From: Flavobacteriia bacterium
GTDB taxonomy: Bacteria > Bacteroidota > Bacteroidia > Flavobacteriales_D > Crocinitomicaceae
Reading direction: 5' to 3'
DNA: 57,585 bases
NCBI GenBank assembly: GCA_947455255.1
Contig: CANGOA010000004.1
Span: 1 to 57,585 of the forward strand
In this document: piece after piece, positions 33,605 to 44,792 of the stretch
Position numbering within the stretch: position 1 is the first letter of the stretch
Layout of the letters: every line of letters starts with the position of its first letter
Translations under genes and position numbers: made by a program
Notes under the pieces: model-generated
The model's input: only the letters and a program-made list of their open reading frames with translations
What the model was told of the DNA's origin: nothing
Databases searched by the model: none

Positions 33605-36600
33605 ATGAAAGTCAATTCCTTTTTTAAAACTTTTTTACTAACATCGATATCATTTATTACTTTTAATTCTTTTGCTGGAGATATCTATGTAAACAATTCT
33701 GGTGCAATGGATGGAACTGAAATTTATTGTTCAAATCCTGGAAATGATGTTGGAGTAACTTCATCTAAGACCACTCCATTTGCAACATTAAAATATGCAC
33801 TTTCTAAAGCTAATTCAGGAGATAAAATTTATATTGATGCTGGAGATTATAAAGAAAAAACGTTAACAATTTCAAAGTCAAATATTACAATTATAGGTGC
33901 TGGACCTTTAGTCACAAGCTTTCATCCTTCTTCTCCTGGAATATCTGGAATTTATTTTATGAAAATAATTGGAGCAAGTCCTGGTTCTACAATTGATAAT
34001 ATAGTTATTAAAAATCTAAATATCTACGGCTACAATAATGTAACTTCTGGTGAGGGTGAAGCTTTGACTATTGGAAATGTGAAAAATGTTCTATTTGATT
34101 ATTGTACGTTTGGTAAAAGTGCTGGAGGATCAGGTGAAGCTGTAATTAATGTTCAATCAAATTCTATGAATGTCGTTTTTAAACACATGGGTTTTCTTTG
34201 TCAAACTCAAGGTTCTGCTGGTGGAGGGATTGATATCGGAAGTGTAAACGTAGATGTCTTGATAGATAGTTCTGTTGTTGGTTCAAATGATAGATCAAGT
34301 GGAGTTAGTTGGACTAGAGGAGCTGGTGTTTATATCCATGGAGATGCTACCGTTTCCGTGAGAATTAATAATTCATCAATTACAATGAATACTGCTCAAA
34401 TAGGAGGGGGTATATATGTTAGTGGAGGGATTCTTACAATGAATAGAACGTGTGTGTCAAATAACTCTTCTTTGACTAACTCTGCTGATTATGGAGGTGG
34501 TGTTACTCTTACTGGTACTTCAGGTTTATGTACTTTCACGGATTGCGAATTTTCAAACAACAACATATCTTCCTCTAAAGGAGGAGGGATTGCAGCATAT
34601 TCTTTAAATGCTAAAATTGATTTAGCTTTAGTATCCTGTTCTTTTATAGCAAATAAATCTTCAGGGAATTCTGGCTCAGATTTGTACACAAAACAAGTAT
34701 TTGGTAAAGTGGTAAACGTCACAGCAACCGACTGCTCTTTTGGAAGTGGTGGTACTGCAATTTATAATGCTTCAGGAAACATTACAATAAACAAGTCAGG
34801 TAATCCGACAATTTTCGGCACTATAGGTGGAGATTTGCTAGCTAAAACAACAATAACCAATACGAATTGTCCTATTGTAAATACATGTGAAATACCATGT
34901 GATCCAATAGATTCAATTGTAGGAAAAAAAACAATTTGTAATGCTAAAACAACACTAACAGTTTATGGAAATCCATTAGCTACTTTTTATTGGTATTCAA
35001 CTTCAAATGGTAAAATACCTTTTCATATTGGAAAATCATATACGACTTCATTGCTAACTAAAGACACAACTTTTTATGTGAACTCTTCATTAAGTGGGCC
35101 ATCCTGTTTTACAGTTGTAACTATAAAGCAGGATTGTAAATGTAATACCGTAATTTCTAAGGATACTACAATATGTATAGGCTCTGTTATACAATTAAAA
35201 GCATGGACAGACAGTACACAGACCGTAGCTTCTACTCCAAACCCAATTAATCCTTGGGTATCTTCCCAACCTATAGTTGCAACTATTACAAACGCAGGAG
35301 TGTTAACTGGTTTAAAAGCTGGGAAAACTGTTGTCTCTTATACGGATAACAATAATTGTTTGAAGACTGATACTATTACTGTACTAGCAAAACCGATAGG
35401 AGGAACTGCAACTCCTGATGAGGATACTATTTGTGAAAATACAACTGCTACAATTCGTTTAAACGGTTACTCTGGTAAAATTCAATGGCAGGAATCAAAT
35501 GATGGTGTAACAAATTGGAAAGATATATTGAATGCAACTTTAACACCATGTATAACGAAACCTTTAGCTAAAGGAACCTATTATTTTAGAGCTAAATTAT
35601 CAAATACTACATGTAATCAATTTGATACGAGCAATGTAGTAACTATTTTTGTAACACCTACCTCGGTTGCTGGTACACCAATAGCAACCCCTGATACCTT
35701 ATGTGCAGGTAATACTGCATTATTAACACTTTCAGGTTATACAGGTAAAATTCAATGGCAAGAATCTGCTGATGGAACAAATGGTTGGAAAAAAGTTGTT
35801 GGTGCAACCGGTGATACTACTAAGAGTTGTAAGACAGCCAAATTATTTGTTACAACTTATTATAAAGCTCTTGTAAAAAGTGGTCCTTGTCCAGCTGTTG
35901 AATCTGCTATTATTAAAGTTGTTGTTAATCCAATTTTGAGAGATAGTATTGATATTAAATCAGACCATCCTAGTGAAACAAAAATTTCAACAACCAAATC
36001 TGAAATTACAGTTTGTCCTGATACAAAGGTAAAATATACTGCAACAACCTTTAATACTTCATGTGGTCAAATTACTTACCAATGGAAAAACGGAAAAGAC
36101 ACCATTGTTGGTGCAACAAAAAGTACATATTCAACAATTACAAAAGAGTTTGATTCAATTTATTGTGTGATGACTGTTTCTGGAAATTGTTGTTATATGT
36201 TCCCTAAATTTTCTTCTGATACTATTATAACAAAAGAAGTGAAGAATGATTTTGTTGCAAAAGAATGTAAGTCACCTTCTGCTTGTGGAATTTGTGATGG
36301 TGAAATTTGCGTGGAAGGAACAGGGACTGGAGATGTTACTTGGAGTGGTCCATCGAATGGAACGAAACCAAATATTACTTTAACAATTCCAAGCACTACT
36401 AAGTTAACAGGTTTATGTAAAGGTACGTACATTGTTTCTTTTACCAATAATACCTGTGTCTTCTCGAAAGCAGTTACACTTGCAGATCCAAATGCTCCAA
36501 ATACTCCTGTTATAACATATGCGAACGATTCTATTTGTGAAGGAACTTCGGAAACATTAACTGCAACTGGGGTTGCTCCTTCAGGTACGTTAACTTATAC

Positions 36601-38809
36601 TTGGTACAAAGACGGAATTGTAATTGTTGGACAAAATTCAAATACATTATTAGTAAATGCTGTTCTTTCAGTACCTGGCAAAAATGAGTTACATAAATAT
36701 GCGGTGAAAGCAAACGATAATGGATGCTCTTCAAACATAGATTCAGTATTAATTACGTTTGTTGCTACGCCTTCAATTCCTTTGATTTCTTCTTCAACAC
36801 AAATCTTCTGTAAATCAGACAAGAAGTTAGTTTCGGATTTAACAATGTTAATTACAAATACAACTGGTACTATCGATTGGTTTGATCAAGCAGTTGGTGG
36901 TAATTTATCAAATCAAACGGTTATACTTACTTCACGTTCGTATTATGCAGAACAAACAGTTGGTTTATGTAAAAGTAGTTCGAGATTAAAAGTAGATGTA
37001 ACAATAATAGATGTTGCCGCTCCGTTATTGCCTGAAGCACCTAAAGATCCATCGTGTAATGAAACAACAGGTTCTGTAAGGTTGGATTTACCTAACGCAG
37101 GTATTTGGGATATTACAGCAATACCTTTAATTGGGAATCAAACAACTGTCAAATCTGGGAATTTACTAACACCTCCATTTACATTTACATTTACAGGGTT
37201 ACTTCCTGGAACTTATACCTTTATTTGTAAAGATCAAAATGGATGTTCTTCGCCAAAATCGTTAACCGTTACAATTAAAAATCCACCTATACTTCCAGTT
37301 ACTCCAAAGGTTAGTCCTGATTCTATTTATTGTAGTTCTAAAAAGTATCAATTAGTGGATGTTGTTTTTAAACCAAAAGCAGTTGGTACTGTGAGATATT
37401 ATGATGTTTCAGGTACTTCAATACCTGGAACAGCTACTGTATTACCGAATGTTCATTATCAATTTTCATACTTTGATGGTACCTGTGAAAGTAAAAAATT
37501 GGATACAGTGATTTTGTTTAATAATGGACCTACAATTGTTCCAATTGACCTAACATCAAAAGTGTTTTGCGCAAGTGATAAACCAACATTTAATGCATTC
37601 GTTCAAAATATACCAGTACAACCTAAAGGGTATACTATCTACTTCTCACCAAATAAAAATGGTAATCCAATTATTCCAAACGGAACTGAAATAGGTGCTG
37701 TAGATGGATTAAATCATACTATTTATTATGCAATCAAAGATACAAATGGGTGTTATAACACATCGTTTGAGCCTTTGGTTTATAAAATAAATTTAGGACC
37801 AGCAAATTTTAAATTAAAATCAGGAGTTGTTTATTTCTGTGCAAAAGATAAACCTACAGTAGCAAATTTAGATGTAACGAAAGTAAGTGGTATAGGAAAG
37901 TTAACTTGGTATATAAGTCAAAACTCAATAGATAGTTTACCTAAAAACACCTTATTAACCAATGGAGTATATTACGCAAGTTTAACGGATACAATAACTG
38001 GTTGTACCACGGTTGAACGCCAATCTGTTATTGTGTCTATTGAAACATTTGGGCAAACAACACTTGACCCTAAAAATGTTTATACTTTTTGTTTGGGTGA
38101 TAATTTAACAATTGCGGATTTACCAACTGCTCCATATAATAATTTAAACTTGGTATGGTTAAATCAAAATAAAAATCAATTAAATTCCAATACACCATTA
38201 ATCCCAGGTACCTATTATGCAGCTGAATTTAAAAATGGTTGTGTAAGTGATAAAGTACAAGAAATAGAAGTTGTTTTTAATCAACCGTTAATATCCTTGA
38301 GTCCTGATAAATTACCTACTTGCGAATTGGGGTTTGGTATATTTAAAGTTGTAGGAGCAAATCCGACATACACATATCAATGGTATAAAGATGGTGTATT
38401 AATGAATGAATCAGGTTCTTCGATTATGGGGTTACCAGATAACAAAAACACTAAGTACACAGTAAAAGTTACAGATGTGAATGGATGTACAAATTCTAAA
38501 ACAGAATCTATTGATGATTGTGAACCAGCTAAACCACCACATATTTTCACTCCTGACGGTAATGGAAAAAATGACAAGTTCATTTTAAATTATGCTTCTA
38601 AATATCCTAATTGCAAACTGTATATTTATAACAGGTGGGGTTCTTTAGTGTATGAGAGTTTAATACCATATACCGATTCTTGGGATGGAAAATCAAATAT
38701 TGGTAACGCATTGGGGGATGGTTTATTACCTGCTGCAACCTATTTTTATTTGATCGATAAAGGTGATGGGTCCCAATCAGAATCAGGATTTGTCGAATTA
38801 GTTAAATAA
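33605..38809 (+). CDS. Giant T9SS type B-sorted cell-surface protein, paralogue 1
   Basis: A 1734-residue secreted protein. A signal peptide (FLLTSISFITFNSFAG) is followed by a right-handed parallel beta-helix of about 400 residues starting PFATLKYALSKANSGDKIYIDAGDY, with Pec-lyase-type rungs. A Big_2-like domain (VATITNAGVLTGLKAGKTVVSYTD) and many Ig-like repeats follow, including the pair GKIQWQESNDGVTNWKDI / GKIQWQESADGTNGWKKV about 100 residues apart. The C-terminal 90 residues are the gliding motility-associated type B sorting domain (PPHIFTPDGNGKNDKFIL, YNRWGSLVYES, W-DGKSN). No catalytic motif is seen; an adhesin or surface layer role is likely. It shares its whole architecture with the protein at 38997. 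Confidence 0.9.
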   Translation: MKVNSFFKTFLLTSISFITFNSFAGDIYVNNSGAMDGTEIYCSNPGNDVGVTSSKTTPFATLKYALSKANSGDKIYIDAGDYKEKTLTISKSNITIIGAGPLVTSFHPSSPGISGIYFMKIIGASPGSTIDNIVIKNLNIYGYNNVTSGEGEALTIGNVKNVLFDYCTFGKSAGGSGEAVINVQSNSMNVVFKHMGFLCQTQGSAGGGIDIGSVNVDVLIDSSVVGSNDRSSGVSWTRGAGVYIHGDATVSVRINNSSITMNTAQIGGGIYVSGGILTMNRTCVSNNSSLTNSADYGGGVTLTGTSGLCTFTDCEFSNNNISSSKGGGIAAYSLNAKIDLALVSCSFIANKSSGNSGSDLYTKQVFGKVVNVTATDCSFGSGGTAIYNASGNITINKSGNPTIFGTIGGDLLAKTTITNTNCPIVNTCEIPCDPIDSIVGKKTICNAKTTLTVYGNPLATFYWYSTSNGKIPFHIGKSYTTSLLTKDTTFYVNSSLSGPSCFTVVTIKQDCKCNTVISKDTTICIGSVIQLKAWTDSTQTVASTPNPINPWVSSQPIVATITNAGVLTGLKAGKTVVSYTDNNNCLKTDTITVLAKPIGGTATPDEDTICENTTATIRLNGYSGKIQWQESNDGVTNWKDILNATLTPCITKPLAKGTYYFRAKLSNTTCNQFDTSNVVTIFVTPTSVAGTPIATPDTLCAGNTALLTLSGYTGKIQWQESADGTNGWKKVVGATGDTTKSCKTAKLFVTTYYKALVKSGPCPAVESAIIKVVVNPILRDSIDIKSDHPSETKISTTKSEITVCPDTKVKYTATTFNTSCGQITYQWKNGKDTIVGATKSTYSTITKEFDSIYCVMTVSGNCCYMFPKFSSDTIITKEVKNDFVAKECKSPSACGICDGEICVEGTGTGDVTWSGPSNGTKPNITLTIPSTTKLTGLCKGTYIVSFTNNTCVFSKAVTLADPNAPNTPVITYANDSICEGTSETLTATGVAPSGTLTYTWYKDGIVIVGQNSNTLLVNAVLSVPGKNELHKYAVKANDNGCSSNIDSVLITFVATPSIPLISSSTQIFCKSDKKLVSDLTMLITNTTGTIDWFDQAVGGNLSNQTVILTSRSYYAEQTVGLCKSSSRLKVDVTIIDVAAPLLPEAPKDPSCNETTGSVRLDLPNAGIWDITAIPLIGNQTTVKSGNLLTPPFTFTFTGLLPGTYTFICKDQNGCSSPKSLTVTIKNPPILPVTPKVSPDSIYCSSKKYQLVDVVFKPKAVGTVRYYDVSGTSIPGTATVLPNVHYQFSYFDGTCESKKLDTVILFNNGPTIVPIDLTSKVFCASDKPTFNAFVQNIPVQPKGYTIYFSPNKNGNPIIPNGTEIGAVDGLNHTIYYAIKDTNGCYNTSFEPLVYKINLGPANFKLKSGVVYFCAKDKPTVANLDVTKVSGIGKLTWYISQNSIDSLPKNTLLTNGVYYASLTDTITGCTTVERQSVIVSIETFGQTTLDPKNVYTFCLGDNLTIADLPTAPYNNLNLVWLNQNKNQLNSNTPLIPGTYYAAEFKNGCVSDKVQEIEVVFNQPLISLSPDKLPTCELGFGIFKVVGANPTYTYQWYKDGVLMNESGSSIMGLPDNKNTKYTVKVTDVNGCTNSKTESIDDCEPAKPPHIFTPDGNGKNDKFILNYASKYPNCKLYIYNRWGSLVYESLIPYTDSWDGKSNIGNALGDGLLPAATYFYLIDKGDGSQSESGFVELVK

Positions 38810-38876
38810 TCATTTTAAACTTTCTGATTGGTTAGGTGTTAAATGTCATTAGTCATGTAATTACAGATTAAAAATT

Positions 38877-38905
38877 TTGTAATTCTGTAAATTATGTTAT
38901 TTTTG
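38877..38905 (+). promoter_or_regulatory. Promoter of the type B adhesin-PorP-OmpA operon
   Basis: TTG at 38877-38879 (within TTTTG), an 18-nt spacer and TATTTTTG at 38898-38905: the best -33/-7 match in the window. It places the transcription start near 38912 and supports the ATG at 38997 rather than a TTG at 38934. Confidence 0.75.
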
Positions 38906-38996
38906 TCACACTTTATATTCGGTGTAGAATGTATTGGGCAACCCTTTACATATTTCTACGTCATTAAAGTTATTTATACGTATTAAACTTTTTTTT

Positions 38997-41900
38997 ATGA
39001 AAGCGCAGATATTTTCTAGGTTTGTTGTTGTATTGGTTGTTTTTATTTCTTCTTTTGCTAATGCAAAAGATATTTGGATTAATGATAATTCACTTTTAGG
39101 AGATGTAAATTGTACTGCTATAGGAAATGACGGAAATTCAGGTACTACAAATTCACCTTATTTATCTATAAAAAAAGCTTTAGCTGTTGCTGTTTCTGGT
39201 GATGTAATTCATGTCGAGGTGGGAACATACACAGGTACTTCTAATCGAGATCAATCGATTTCCGTTGATAATTTAACTATAACAGGTTCTGGATTAAGTA
39301 CTTCTATTTTTGAAGGAGGGAGCGTTACGGGTGGTTTGTTTGATATTGTTGCTTCAAATGTATTAATTGAAAAAATAAAAGTTCAAAACTATTGGTACAA
39401 AGGTGCTATTAATATCGCTTCTAAATCTGCATTAGATTCAACATACATAAATTTTAATTACTGTTATTTTGAAAAAAATAACGTAAGTTCAATCATAGGG
39501 GGGCACGGTGGAGGTGCTATTTATACGAAAAAGGGTGCTGTATCACATAAACCTGTTTCGTTGAAGTTGTTAGGATGTATTTTTAATACTAACGAAGCAA
39601 CAGAATCAATGAAAGGTGGTGCTGTGTATGTAACTAATGATACTTATCTTAAAGTGACAAAATCTCAAGTTGTTTGTAATGTAAATAATTCTCAATCTAC
39701 ATCAGATGGTGGTATTTATTACATTGAAGATTCAAATGCAGATTTTATTGATTGTTTAATTTCTGGAGGTGGTGCAGGAAGAAGAGGTGGAGCTATATGT
39801 ATGTCAAGTTCGACTTTGAAAACCGTTAATATTGTTAGATCGACATTCTATAATAATCAAGGACAAAAAGGCTCTATACTTTATGTTGGTAATGAATTTA
39901 ATCTAAATATCTCGAACTCTCTTTTTTACAAAAACACTCTGATAGGAGGATTTGAAGAGGGGGGGATACTTGTTGAAGGTGGTAATTCATCCGTTGCAAT
40001 TACAAACTGTACATTTGCAGATAACTTTTGTGCATCTTCATCTAAAACTACAGGATTAAAAGTAAATTCAGCAAAAAAAGTAGATGTATATAACACAATT
40101 TTTTGGGGAAATACAGGACCTGATGTAACTGCGGCATCAGCTAATTTTTCAAATTGTATTGTTGATCCTACAGGAGGTCCAACGTATACAAATGTTACTG
40201 GTAACTTAACTTCAAATCCACTTTTTACAAACTCGGTAACTTTTGATTACACGATTCAGAATTCTTCTCCTGCTATCAATAAAGGATTGTCTGTAACATC
40301 ATTTACAAATGATATAACAAGTACTAATCGTACAGGAGTAAATGATATAGGTGCATATGAATCAGGGTCAGCCTTAATTGTTTTACCTACTAGTTGTAAC
40401 ATACTTTGTGGTTCTGCTACTTTTTCAGGAACTACAGAAGTTTGTAAATCATCAACAACTATTACTGGTATTGGGACAGGAAATGCAGTATTTCAATGGT
40501 GGACTAAATCAGTCGGAGGGACATTATTTCATATTGGAGATACTTATACAACTTCGGTGTTGAATGCTGACACTACTTTTTACATTAAATCTTCCAATGA
40601 TGGTTGTTCAACTTTAGTTCCTGTTACAATTACTCAAAAATGTACACCTTGTATAACAACCATCTCTTACTCTCCGGCAGTAGTATGCTCAGGTAATACT
40701 GTGATGCATATTACTAAAACAAATTCATCTAATGCTTCAGCAACATTTTCCGTATCTCCTGTAAATGCGGGTAGTACAGCAGCATTAAATACTGCTAATG
40801 GAGATTTTGATTTATCTAAAATTACTGTTGCAGCAAAATATACGATTACAATGGCTGAGAGTGTGTCTTGTAATCCAACATTTGACATTACTGTATCTTT
40901 AAAACCTTTACAACCAACCATTGGTGTAGTAACTGACCCTACGTGTACAACAAGTGGAACTGTTCAAGTGACGAATTATGATAATACACAAACCTATGGC
41001 TTCACACCATCAACTGGAATATCTATTTCAGGAACTGGATTAATTACTGCAACTTCAGGAACCTTTAAATTTGCAGCTTCTAAAGGGGGATGTACTTCTG
41101 ATTCTACTTCAGTAACTTTTGGTGCTGTTCCAGGTAAACCAACAATTTCTGGTGCTCAATCTATTTGTGTTGGTCAATCAATTACCTTAACTGGTTCTGG
41201 AACTGCTTTAAGTTGGGCAACAAGTTCACCTGCTATTGCTTCTGTAATCAATGCAGCTTCAAATACTACAACAGTTAAAGGTATTGGATCGGGTACTGCT
41301 ACTATAACATATACTGATAACAGTAACTGTACTCAAACAGCTTCAATTCAAGTGGATCCTACAGCTGTTGGAGGTGTTGCAACTGCAACTTCATCAAGTA
41401 TTTGTACAAACACAACCACTTCTATTAACCTTGTTGGTAATGTAGGTAGTATTCAATGGCAATCTTCACCTGATGGTTCTACTAATTGGACAAATATTGG
41501 AAATGCGACATCTTCTCCGTATACAACTCCTACTTTAACAACAGGAACCTATTATTATAGAGCAGTTATTACTAGTGGAGTTTGTGCAGCAACTGCATTC
41601 AGTAATATTGTTACTATTACCGTTAGCCCAACACCAGTTGTCGGAGTTGCTAGTGCAACTCCAGATACAATATGTGCAGGTAATACAGCGCTATTAACAC
41701 TTACCGGTAGTACAGGAAATATTCAATGGCAACAATCTGCAAATGGAACAACTGGTTGGGTTAATATTATTGGAGCAACAGGTGGTACGACAGCTAATTG
41801 TACAACTGCATCTTTAAATACTACAACTTTTTATAAAACTATATTATCTAGTGGTGCTTGTACAGATATAGAAAGTACTGTATTAAAAGTTGTAGTTAAT

Positions 41901-44771
41901 CCTAATATCGCGGCATCAGTAACTATTGTTTCTGACAAAACCGAAACAGCTGGCCAAATAACAATTTGCGATGATATAGTAACTTTTACTGCCACACCTT
42001 CTTTAGGTTTAGGCATAGTAGCATATCAATGGAAAAATAGAGGTAAAACTATACCTTTAGCTAACAAATCTACTTATAAAACGAGTTTAGCTGATGGAGA
42101 TTCAATTACTTGTGAAATTACTTCTACAGGAACGAAATGTATTACAGGTTCACCAGCACTTTCAAATTTAATTAAAGTTAAAAAATATAACAATGATTTA
42201 TCTGTTGTTAGTCACAATACAACTGCTTGTAATGCGCTTGATGGGTATTTTGAAGTAAAAGGGTCAGGAACTGGTACAGTTACTTGGGTGTTAAAAAACA
42301 ATACTTCTGTTATATTAGGAACTCATAATGGTGTAACTTTAACCAAAAATGCACCACCTTTTGAAACTATTTCTAATTTAGGTCAAGGAAACTATACAGT
42401 TAATTTTAACAATGGGACATGTACATTTTCTAAAGATGGTTCAATATCTGACCCAAATGCACCACAAGATGCATTATTGTCTGTAAGTACTAATTTACCA
42501 ATTTGTCAAGGTCAATCAGTTACAATTACTGCAAGTGTTTTAGATCCATTAGCAATAACAGGATCAACAAGATACTACTGGAAAAAAGATGGTTTAGATT
42601 ATTCAGGTTCTGTACAACCTCAATTGGGTAATAGTATTACTGTTAATGTTGCTGGAACTTATTCTGTATCTTTAGTAGATGGAGGCTGTAGTTCAATTGA
42701 TAATGATACTATTGTTGCAATTACTGCTACTCCTAACGTACCTACAATTGCTACTTCTACTTTAACTTATTGTAAATCTGACAATAAAAAAGTATCTGAT
42801 TTATCTGCATTATTGACGAATGCAACTCAAACAATTACTTGGTATAATTTACTTGTTGGAGGTATAGCTTACAATAGTACAGATGTATTGACTACAGGTT
42901 CTTATTTTGCTGAACAATCAGAAGGAACTTGTATAAGTACAAGTCGCCTTAAAGTGGATGTAACAGTTGTGGACGTATCAGCTCCAACTTTACCGGGAGC
43001 AATTATTCAGCCTTCATGTTTGGTGCCTACAGGTACAGTAGATATTAATTTACCAAGTTCAGGTGTATGGGATATTACTGCGACACCTGTTGTTGGTGCT
43101 CCTGTATTAGTGACAACTGCTAATTTAACAACAAGTCCTTTTACATATCAGTTTGCTGGATTGAATCCAGGAACATATACATTTAAAGTGAAAGATTTAA
43201 ATGGTTGTACTTCTCCAATCTCAAGTTCTGCAATTGTACAAAACCAACCAACATCACCTTTAACACCTGTATTAGATGCATCAAAAATATATTGTGCTTC
43301 AAGTACATATACGTTAGATCAAATAACATTTAATCCTACTGGTTCTGTTAAATATTACGATGCTAATGATGTTGCAATTTCACCGAAAACGGTTGTTGTA
43401 GCAGGTACCACTTATAAGTTTACATTTGATAATGGAACTTGTGAAAGTAAAGTAAAATTGTCAACTGTAATTCCGATGGATAATGGACCTGCAATTGCTC
43501 CTGTAGATATTAGTAATGCAGCGATTATATGTGCTATTGATAAACCAACATTTAATTCTTTGATTGCAACATTGCCAATTACTGTTCCAGCTGGATATAC
43601 TTTGTTGATTTCTCCTAGTCCAACAGGCAATCCTGTAATACCAAATTCTTCAGTAATTGGATCATTAGGTGGTGCTTCACAAACTATCTATTACAATATT
43701 GTAAATGATAAAGGTTGTCAAAACAAGAATTTTTCAACCTTAAAATTTGCGATTAATGAAGGTCCAAAAGATTTAGTATTGAAAAATGGTATTCAAACTT
43801 TTTGTGCAAGTGATAATCCTACCGTTCTTGATTTAGATAAAACGAAAATTAGTGGTACAGGAAGCTTGAAATGGTATACTTCAGATGTTTCGACTACAGT
43901 TTTACCTTCTAATACACCTTTATCTAACGGAACTTATTATGCATCAGTAACTGCTAATCCTGGATGTGAAAGTATAAATCGTAAATCAGTAATTGTGGAA
44001 GTACAATCGTTTGGTCAAACTACGCTTGATGGTTCTAATGATTATACTTTCTGTAAAGACATAGATAAAAAAGTGTCAGATTTACAAACAACACCTTATC
44101 CATCGAATGCGATTGTTTGGTTAAACGCTAATAAAATAGTTCAGGCACCAAATACATTGTTAATACCTGGTACCTATTATGCTGCTGAAACAAAAAATGG
44201 GTGTGTTTCAGATAATCCTCAGGCAATAGTTGTTAAATTTACGTCACCAACAATTTCAATTAGCCCTAAAAAATTACCGACTTGTTCTGTAGGAAATGGT
44301 TCTTTTGTAATAACTGGAGCAAATGATACTTATACTTATAAATGGTCAAAGAATGGTGTTCCTATGTCAGAAACTGGATCTCAAATTATTAATTTAGAAG
44401 ATGATAAGTCTATAAAGTATTCTGTGATTGTAACTGATTCAAAAGGGTGTATCTCAAAAGATACTACCTCATTTACGGATTGTGATCCTGCATTACCGCC
44501 ACACATTATTACACCGAATAGTGATGGTAAGAACGATAATTTCATTTTACATTATGATCAAAAGTATCCAAAATGTCAATTGTACATTTATAATCGATGG
44601 GGCGCTTTAGTTTATAAAAGTGAAATTCCATATAAAGATGAATGGGATGGTAAATCAAATGCATCAGATGCACTTGGTAAGGATGTATTACCTGCATCAA
44701 CATACTTTTACATGGTTGATAAAGGAGATGGAACAGATCCGGAGTCAGGATATATTGAATTAGTTAAATAA
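38997..44771 (+). CDS. Giant T9SS type B-sorted cell-surface protein, paralogue 2
   Basis: A 1924-residue secreted protein with the same plan as its upstream neighbour. A signal peptide (MKAQIFSRFVVVLVVFISSFANA) leads into a parallel beta-helix (PYLSIKKALAVAVSGDVIHVEVGTY). Big_2-like and Ig-like repeats follow (GSIQWQSSPDGSTNWTNI, GNIQWQQSANGTTGWVNI), and the type B sorting domain ends the protein (PPHIITPNSDGKNDNFIL, YNRWGALVYKS, EWDGKSNASDALGKDVLPASTYF). It has about 190 more residues than paralogue 1. It starts a run of genes with PorP/SprF 21 nt downstream and an OmpA protein after that, a common setting for T9SS type B cargo. Repeats and C-terminal parts are close to those of paralogue 1, indicating tandem duplication. 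Confidence 0.9.
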   Translation: MKAQIFSRFVVVLVVFISSFANAKDIWINDNSLLGDVNCTAIGNDGNSGTTNSPYLSIKKALAVAVSGDVIHVEVGTYTGTSNRDQSISVDNLTITGSGLSTSIFEGGSVTGGLFDIVASNVLIEKIKVQNYWYKGAINIASKSALDSTYINFNYCYFEKNNVSSIIGGHGGGAIYTKKGAVSHKPVSLKLLGCIFNTNEATESMKGGAVYVTNDTYLKVTKSQVVCNVNNSQSTSDGGIYYIEDSNADFIDCLISGGGAGRRGGAICMSSSTLKTVNIVRSTFYNNQGQKGSILYVGNEFNLNISNSLFYKNTLIGGFEEGGILVEGGNSSVAITNCTFADNFCASSSKTTGLKVNSAKKVDVYNTIFWGNTGPDVTAASANFSNCIVDPTGGPTYTNVTGNLTSNPLFTNSVTFDYTIQNSSPAINKGLSVTSFTNDITSTNRTGVNDIGAYESGSALIVLPTSCNILCGSATFSGTTEVCKSSTTITGIGTGNAVFQWWTKSVGGTLFHIGDTYTTSVLNADTTFYIKSSNDGCSTLVPVTITQKCTPCITTISYSPAVVCSGNTVMHITKTNSSNASATFSVSPVNAGSTAALNTANGDFDLSKITVAAKYTITMAESVSCNPTFDITVSLKPLQPTIGVVTDPTCTTSGTVQVTNYDNTQTYGFTPSTGISISGTGLITATSGTFKFAASKGGCTSDSTSVTFGAVPGKPTISGAQSICVGQSITLTGSGTALSWATSSPAIASVINAASNTTTVKGIGSGTATITYTDNSNCTQTASIQVDPTAVGGVATATSSSICTNTTTSINLVGNVGSIQWQSSPDGSTNWTNIGNATSSPYTTPTLTTGTYYYRAVITSGVCAATAFSNIVTITVSPTPVVGVASATPDTICAGNTALLTLTGSTGNIQWQQSANGTTGWVNIIGATGGTTANCTTASLNTTTFYKTILSSGACTDIESTVLKVVVNPNIAASVTIVSDKTETAGQITICDDIVTFTATPSLGLGIVAYQWKNRGKTIPLANKSTYKTSLADGDSITCEITSTGTKCITGSPALSNLIKVKKYNNDLSVVSHNTTACNALDGYFEVKGSGTGTVTWVLKNNTSVILGTHNGVTLTKNAPPFETISNLGQGNYTVNFNNGTCTFSKDGSISDPNAPQDALLSVSTNLPICQGQSVTITASVLDPLAITGSTRYYWKKDGLDYSGSVQPQLGNSITVNVAGTYSVSLVDGGCSSIDNDTIVAITATPNVPTIATSTLTYCKSDNKKVSDLSALLTNATQTITWYNLLVGGIAYNSTDVLTTGSYFAEQSEGTCISTSRLKVDVTVVDVSAPTLPGAIIQPSCLVPTGTVDINLPSSGVWDITATPVVGAPVLVTTANLTTSPFTYQFAGLNPGTYTFKVKDLNGCTSPISSSAIVQNQPTSPLTPVLDASKIYCASSTYTLDQITFNPTGSVKYYDANDVAISPKTVVVAGTTYKFTFDNGTCESKVKLSTVIPMDNGPAIAPVDISNAAIICAIDKPTFNSLIATLPITVPAGYTLLISPSPTGNPVIPNSSVIGSLGGASQTIYYNIVNDKGCQNKNFSTLKFAINEGPKDLVLKNGIQTFCASDNPTVLDLDKTKISGTGSLKWYTSDVSTTVLPSNTPLSNGTYYASVTANPGCESINRKSVIVEVQSFGQTTLDGSNDYTFCKDIDKKVSDLQTTPYPSNAIVWLNANKIVQAPNTLLIPGTYYAAETKNGCVSDNPQAIVVKFTSPTISISPKKLPTCSVGNGSFVITGANDTYTYKWSKNGVPMSETGSQIINLEDDKSIKYSVIVTDSKGCISKDTTSFTDCDPALPPHIITPNSDGKNDNFILHYDQKYPKCQLYIYNRWGALVYKSEIPYKDEWDGKSNASDALGKDVLPASTYFYMVDKGDGTDPESGYIELVK

Positions 44772-44792
44772 TTAAGTCGAAAGTTAGAATAA

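Noticed and set aside
35440-36000. Regular DNA repeats in the adhesin that might suggest a CRISPR or satellite array
   Set aside because: They follow codon phase and encode homologous Ig-like domains with diverged bases; there are no uniform spacers.
36193-36822. Antisense ORFs inside giant paralogue 1
   Set aside because: They are shadows of a long coding frame with clear domains and a signal peptide on the plus strand.
38934-38996. TTG start giving 21 extra residues on giant paralogue 2
   Set aside because: The ATG at 38997 gives a normal signal peptide, and the TTG lies close to the predicted transcription start.
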